From NCBI GenBank assembly GCA_027924585.1, contig BSBM01001138.1, positions 11,332,001-11,396,000 of the forward strand: a stretch of 64,000 nucleotides of DNA. The letters are read 5' to 3'. The notes beneath the pieces were generated by a model that did not search any database, was not told the DNA's origin, and worked only from the letters and a program-made list of their open reading frames with translations. Origin of the DNA: Larix kaempferi. Taxonomy: Eukaryota > Streptophyta > Pinopsida > Pinales > Pinaceae. A program made the position numbers and the translations under genes. This document shows, one piece after another, positions 58,598 to 64,000 of the stretch; the first letter of the stretch is position 1, and the number at the start of each line of letters is the position of its first letter.

Positions 58598-59485
58598 TCA
58601 TCTGTGTTGCATGGGTACCTATACTAGGGGGTAGGGTACATGAACCTGTATTGGGTATTTGGGTACTTTAAAGGTACATCCTCTGTCATACATGGCCATA
58701 CCCAAATCAGACCTCGTGTATCCGAGACATCATTCATGAAATTCAGGTACTTACATGCATTTCGGTACGTCGTACCCAATGTTTGGGTATGTCGAGGGTA
58801 CGGCCAAATCAGTTTTGTTCAAGTTTGGAATATGCTGGTGTTAGTGGGTCAATTTGCAATGTTTAAAAAATTAAAAATTTAATAAATAATTCAATAAACA
58901 TTATTAAAAAAAAAAGAAGTGGGCCCTTACCTAAACCTGGGTCCCAAACCTTAAGTTTTAACATTTCATTGCTCAAGTGACGCCTCAACTTGAGAGTGAT
59001 GCCTATCTAGAGAGCTTGCTGATAAATGACCTTAGTGATGTTGATGACATTGATCTTGAGGATGCTGATGACATGGCTTGAGAAAGCCAATCAGCTATCT
59101 TGTTCATTGTTTATTGAACTTTGAACTTTCTTTTTCATGTTTGGAAATTCCATTAGGCAAATTTTGAATGCAGTATGACAATGAAGTTTGAACTCGTGGA
59201 CATATATTATTATTAATTATATAACTTCTAGTATTCGACTTGATATCTATTACGAGTATATGATTTATCAAATTTATTATTTTATGTTTCAAAATTTCAT
59301 TGTGAATGTTTAAATGAATCATTGAATTTAGAAATATGCATGTATGATCTGACTATGACATGTTATACACACACACACAGAGTACCCCCGACGTACCCAA
59401 GTACCTTGTTTCAAAAAGTGGCGTCCCCGTCCTCGTCTCCATACCAATACCCGTCCCCGTACCCATGTTTCCTGGCAACTTAGGT
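58598..59485. mobile_element. possible hAT-type DNA transposon remnant
   Basis: The left part (GTTGCATGGGTACC at about 58605) and the right part (GTACCCATGTTTCCTGGCAAC at about 59458-59478) form an imperfect inverted pair rich in GGGTAC/GTACCC. Between them the plus strand encodes LESDAYLESLLINDLSDVDD followed by an acidic tail and a stop (58977-59080), which is like the acidic C-terminus after a hAT dimerisation domain. No dimerisation domain or transposase core is seen, so the call is tentative. Confidence 0.3.
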
Positions 59486-60333
59486 TGTCACATGATATTA
59501 AGTTTTGTGTATGTTTAATTATAGTTTACAACATCTCTCTAAGGTGCATGTTTCCTTTTTCTTAAACTTGGCATTTCTCTCTAATAATGAAAGACAGAGT
59601 TTTCGAAGGATGCATGCTAGAGTAATGAGATTTTTGTAGGTACGATATATATTCAACATTCTATTAACATTTTTTTAAAACTTTCAAATAACATAAAATG
59701 TGTTTATAATATATACTAACATAGATTCATATTAATCCTAGAATTATTAAGTTGGAGAAGGATAGATTTAGAATTACTGAGATTGAGAAGGATAAAAAAT
59801 CTAAACTTTACTAGGGAGTAGCTTGTTTTTAATGGTCAACATGTTTTTTTGTCATTCACTTATGCAACAAATTGAATCTAAAATGCCCTTAGATTTATTT
59901 ATCAAAAAAACCCATTATATATCGTTTTGAGATGATATGAATCATAAAAATAATTCTAGGTCAAAGGAAATGGGTTTGATTTTAAAAAAAAAAAATTATA
60001 TTTCATTGTTTCCAAATTATACATAAAAGGATACATCAATAAATCATACATTTTGGGCGCAGGTATGAAGATGTAGATCAAAGTGACACTCTTAAAGCAT
60101 TCAATGAATGGGTGTTTGCATTTCAATCTTGCTTTGACCTACACTGAATTTTGGTTCTGCAAATTGCTGGGTGTTTTTTCTATTCGTGTAATTTTGGGGT
60201 GTTTTTTGCAATGTGTTGTAAACATTGGTTATTTCAAAAAGCATTTGTGGATAAAAGGTGGATGATTATTTTGATATTTGGGAGACATAATTACTTTTTT
60301 TTTTTGTTCTATGTGGTTCATATATGTAGGTCA
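59486..60333. other. A+T-rich DNA, nothing recognised
   Basis: No gene or element end could be supported. Confidence 0.5.
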
Positions 60334-60730
60334 TATTGTGTTTGACTTTTTTGTATGAAAATTCAAAACAATTCGAAATTGGTCAAATATTCGGTGTAGG
60401 TGTAATATGGGTTCTTTTAATGAGCAATTAAATTTTGAAAATAATCTTAAAAAATCAAATTTTAATTATTTGAACACTAAAATGTAAATAACATTCAATT
60501 TTATACTTCCTCACCATCAATTTGTTTTTGTTTTTAAATAGTAATTTTGGTTTTAAATAACATGTGTGAGATGTGCATCTATGGTATATTATTGTATATT
60601 TGATTGAAAGTATTATATAAGAAGTCTATTCTCGTATTTTATTTGTATTGGATTTTTTTGTTAAGTGTTTTTTCTGTATCGAATCGTATTCATATCCATA
60701 TTTGTACTCGAATTATGCTATTATAGTTTG
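60334..60730. repeat. diverged direct repeat, right copy
   Basis: Partner of 57592-58035, in the same orientation, with blocks TATGAAAATTCAAAAC, GGTCAAATATTCGGTGTAG, TTTTAATTATTTGAACAC, TATTTGATTGAAAGTAT, CTCGTATTTTATTTGTA and TTTGTACTCGAATTATG. Confidence 0.65.
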
Positions 60731-61500
60731 CATTTTGTTAATTTGATGCATTAAAGTTCATCTCCTTCTATAAAAATATTTAATGACATCTCTTGTAGCC
60801 CTCAAAATTCTTCGGAACAAAATTGTGAACAATAATTCAAAGGATCAATGCTATGATGCTATGTAAATGATCTTTTATTTTAATAAAAAGAAGAGAATAA
60901 AATACTAGTTACTATTTAGGACTAGTTATCTTATTGGTTTTCGAGTAAGGCCACACCAACATTAATAATACAAATGGAAGAAAGCAATAGGATAAGGAGA
61001 ATTTGCTATTTTGGGCTAAAGGTTACCATATTCTTTTGGAGTTAACTCTTGCAGTGCAATTAACATGTTAAGACATAATTATTTCTAGACTTGTGGGTCT
61101 CTTTATCATTTTCCATTGACTTGTGGGTTTATTTATCATTTTCCATTGATTCTTGGTGGTATAAGTTAACAATATAAATATGTTTCCCTCTCTGCAACAC
61201 TATTGTGTACTTTTTTTTGTTGCTTCCTTCGGTGTTGTTCTCTTTTATACATTTTTCTCCTTCCTTGCCAATATATATGAAAATTTTCTTGTCACTAGGT
61301 GGAGTATACAATTTAGGCATGCCTGTTAAATGGAATCAAATTTCATATGCATCAAGTTAAAGAGGTTTCTCGTGGAATAGATAATTCTTTCTTGCAATAG
61401 TAATAGGTAAATTAAAACTTTGAGAAAGACAAAAAAAATTCTGAGATTTTAACTGCCCCTGAATCTTTTGAAGTAGTTCAATCAATATTAATAGCATCTT
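60731..61500. other. intergenic DNA with a small duplication
   Basis: No gene is seen. GACTTGTGGGT...TTATCATTTTCCATTGA occurs twice in tandem at about 61090-61150. Confidence 0.5.
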
Positions 61501-62055
61501 TATGACATTTATCGAGAATGGAATAGAGCTAAATTTCGAAGGAATTAATGAATGAACAATAAAATGGGGCCCCTCGCAAATCCTTCAAGGGAACTTAGGT
61601 TTACGGAGGTTCAAAATAGGTACATCAATACTCCCAGCATGATGATCAGTGGCTGGTGGGTTTCCAACATGATGGTTAGAGGTTGGAGCTTTCAACTTAT
61701 GCTTAGTGTTCTTCTTCTTAGCCTTCCTTTTCTTCTTCTTCTTATCCACCTTCTTACTAACATTAGAGTTTCCAACAGGTGAAGAGGAAGAAAGGGAAGT
61801 AGACTCAACATTCGACGAAGAAGGAGAAGGATCAACATGAGGTTGATGTTCTTGTGGGGGAGGATTATGATCTGAAACAATTGGTGCACTTGGGATAACC
61901 GGATTGGGGAACAACCATACTGGTAATCCTATAGTCAATCCAGGAAGGCTCAACGTGGCCATGAAGGGAGGACCAACACTTCCCCATGGGCGAGAAACAA
62001 AAGACATACCCTGAAAAGGGGTCTTTTGGTTGGTAGCTTTGGAAGAGTTTTCCAT
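61500..62055 (-). pseudogene. gypsy-type gag fragment, lysine-rich, with broken zinc knuckle
   Basis: The minus-strand ATG at 62055 opens a 156-codon frame (MENSSKATNQKTPFQ...). It has a proline/serine-rich middle and a KKVDKKKKKRKAKKKNTKHK basic stretch, and ends HHVGNPPATDHHAG...LRKPKFP. The stop comes directly where a CX2CXGXH zinc knuckle should start: the following codons read R-I-C-E-G-P-H-F, so the first Cys codon has become TGA. The KPKFPC-LCKGDH wording is typical of gag proteins of plant gypsy elements, from memory. The upstream position of a primer-binding site and LTR supports the reading. No pol follows to the left. Confidence 0.6.
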
Positions 62056-63813
62056 ATCTAAACTCTCTAAGAACTTCTAAATTACCACACAAAACAAACA
62101 CTACTCAAATCTAACATAAACAAGCAGTCTGTGGAAGGGATGGATAAAGAAGCCGGATTCTCACAGGATTATCCAATTGTCGCAACTCGCGATATACTGT
62201 AGGGTCCAACAGTTATACTCGGCCCAATATTTTAGAGCACTAACCAGGGAGGATTGGGACCACACCCTTGACTGTATAATCCAAATACCTAGAAGTATGT
62301 GTGTAGTAATATCCCTGAGTGTTGTTCTCGGTGTATTGCAACAATAAGATGGCCAATAGGTTTACTCGAATAGTTCCAGGATTCTAAAGGGGTCTCCCGA
62401 TATAAGAAAGGTATGTGGGAGCTCAAATCTGTAGTAGTGTTGTCTAATGCACAACCGTACGAAAGGGGCCTTCCTATATATCGTTGAGTATGTGAAAGAA
62501 CCTTTCAATATACCATAAAAGTACGTGAAAGCTCGTTTGATATACCAATGAGTACGTGGAAGAACCAAACAGACCCCAGAATGCAATGCAGGAAAGTAGT
62601 GACAACTCCTACACTTCAATACGCTGGAACACGTCTATAACCTATAATTTAAGTTGCTAAATATTTTAACTTAACTAGCGCTTGATTTTATCTTGTGCGG
62701 TTAAGTGAATGCATGAAGTGTAGACTTGTAAAGTAGAAAGATGCACCACTAATCTAAATGAAATGAAAATCTTTCATTTTTTGATGAATTCCTACTTAAA
62801 GAGAGAGTAAGAGGTTCTTTTTCCCAAGTGACCAACCCTATGCAAATGCCATTTCAAATTTTTCAAACATGGTAGAAACAAGCCAATCCACACCAAAGCA
62901 AAAAATATTTGGAAACCTTAATATGGGTCAAAACCACTGTAGGATACACAATTCATGGCCCAAAAAATATTTGGAAACCTTAATATGGGTCAAAAATGCA
63001 ATTCATTTCGCTTAAAAATGCATGCAAAACACTAGTTTTTACTAAAGGGGCCAACCATGTCTCCAAATCTCAAGAAGATCCAAAAAGGAATTTTTTTTGC
63101 TTTAACAAATAATGAGAGAGTAGATATTTAATGAAAAGAAGAAAGGATCTAATCACTGTTTCCAAACTAGAAAGAACATTTCTAATCCCTAACTATGCAA
63201 AAGCTAAAAGTAGTTTCTTTTTCTTTTGTAAAATTCAGATCTGAACCAAAACAAGACTAGCTAAAAGCAGAACTCTTTTGGAATTTTCATAAATATTTCA
63301 AATCTAAAAAAGAAAGTGAAAACAAATTTCTTTCCTTAAACTAAGATGGAGCCGAAATATTTTCTTCTCTTCAACTATAGAAAGCAAAAAACACTGTACC
63401 AACACAGTCACAATCCAAGCAACAGGGCACTGAAAGGTCTGGGCAGAAAATCAAGCTCAAAATAAATAGGTCGATGCAGGCTGTAGGTATACACCAGAGC
63501 GTCAGTGGGGGATCGACGCGGTCTGCTAAAACGCAAAGTGTGACGGTGACGCATGCTGTCCAAAGGAAAAGTGTGTCATACCGACAGTGATGCACTGTAC
63601 ATGAAGGTAAAGTGCGTCGGGCGACCCAGAAAATTGAAAAAAGAAATATTTTCAAGCCAATCAACAAACTTTAGGGTGTGAGACCTAAAGGGAATTATAC
63701 AGTGGCATACAGACAGTCAGATCTACCAACTGGATGTGATATACCAATTGAAAATTAAGCTAGATCTAATAAAAAATAAGGCAATCAAGGAAATATACAA
63801 CTTAAATAATCCA
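62056..63813 (-). other. untranslated leader of the right-end LTR retrotransposon
   Basis: 1.76 kb between the primer-binding site and the gag start, without a coding frame. It contains imperfect ~35-75 bp repeats of a GATATACC...GTACGTG(G)AA block (about 62398-62580) and a 57-bp tandem duplication (AAAAAATATTTGGAAACCTT) at about 62902-62995. Confidence 0.5.
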
Positions 63814-63833
63814 TTCCCCAGCAGAGTCGCTAA
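63814..63833 (-). other. LTR retrotransposon primer-binding site
   Basis: The minus strand reads TTAGCGACTCTGCTGGGGAA, similar to the GGCGACTC-type tRNA-complementary sites just inside the 5' LTR of several plant gypsy lineages. It lies four bases inside the LTR end at 63837. Confidence 0.6.
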
Positions 63834-63836
63834 TTT

Positions 63837-64000
63837 TGTTAACAAATAAATCCGTCGGTGCATACACCAACTGATCTCCCTAGTCCAAATGGTTCGGATC
63901 TAGAACAAAGCAAAACAAGAATGAAAACCTTTCCCTAGATCTATCAAATTACTTGAATACAAAGAGTCTAGTCCATACCTTATTTACGAAGGTTTCTCTC
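63837..64000 (-). mobile_element. partial LTR, cut by the window edge
   Basis: The plus strand begins TGTTAACAAA at 63837, which is the 3' end (...TTAACA) of a minus-strand LTR next to its primer-binding site. The rest of the LTR lies beyond 64000. Confidence 0.55.

Overview
The window reads as nuclear DNA from a seed plant with a large, repeat-rich genome. It is very A+T-rich. It holds one long multi-exon plant gene with GT-AG introns, and most of the rest is decayed transposable elements: copia- and gypsy-type LTRs, LINE pieces, a CACTA end, a Helitron piece, fold-back elements and solo LTRs. A gymnosperm, probably a conifer, is my inference from the density of old solo LTRs and the style of the gag fragments. 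No marker in the window proves it.

Layout. 1-5 kb: A+T-rich DNA with many two-copy tandem duplications. 5.4-9.6 kb: remains of two gypsy-type elements on opposite strands. 10-12.1 kb: simple-sequence DNA. 12.1-14 kb (-): a broken gene resembling plant-mobile-domain proteins, with a proline-rich tail. 14.2-20.9 kb: tandem arrays of ~228 bp and ~250 bp units ending at a CACTA terminus at 20895. The first array is split by a 4.3 kb insertion. 21.28-21.41 kb (-): exon 1 of an R2R3-MYB gene with a one-base deletion. 22-23.6 kb (+): a LINE zinc-binding-region remnant, then a 337-codon OTU-like frame with one stop. 23.7-24.2 kb: a solo LTR. 28.0-28.65 kb (+): a Helitron fragment, followed by a copia LTR with its primer-binding site. 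29.1-34.7 kb: nothing recognised.

The one clear host gene is a full-size ABCG/PDR (pleiotropic drug resistance) transporter on the minus strand, 42447 to 34718. I could place 23 exons by splice sites and family similarity. It appears to be dead or damaged. Exon 3 lacks the residues after the first Walker A region and has no usable donor. Exon 22 has an in-frame TGA about 110 codons before the normal end. The first nucleotide-binding domain carries several non-consensus changes. A 1387-bp solo LTR with a perfect 5-bp target duplication sits 11 bp upstream of the start codon.

43.8-49 kb is A+T-rich intergenic DNA. 49-50.9 kb holds a coiled-coil pseudogene, a fold-back MITE and a LINE RNase H remnant, all minus or unstranded. 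51.3-54.5 kb is a nested set of long imperfect inverted repeats built around a TTGATCAA-type motif. 56.3-57 kb (-) is another decayed reading frame. 57.6-60.7 kb has two diverged direct repeats flanking a hAT-like remnant. The right end (61.5-64 kb, -) is the 5' part of an LTR retrotransposon: partial LTR, primer-binding site, leader and a lysine-rich gag fragment.
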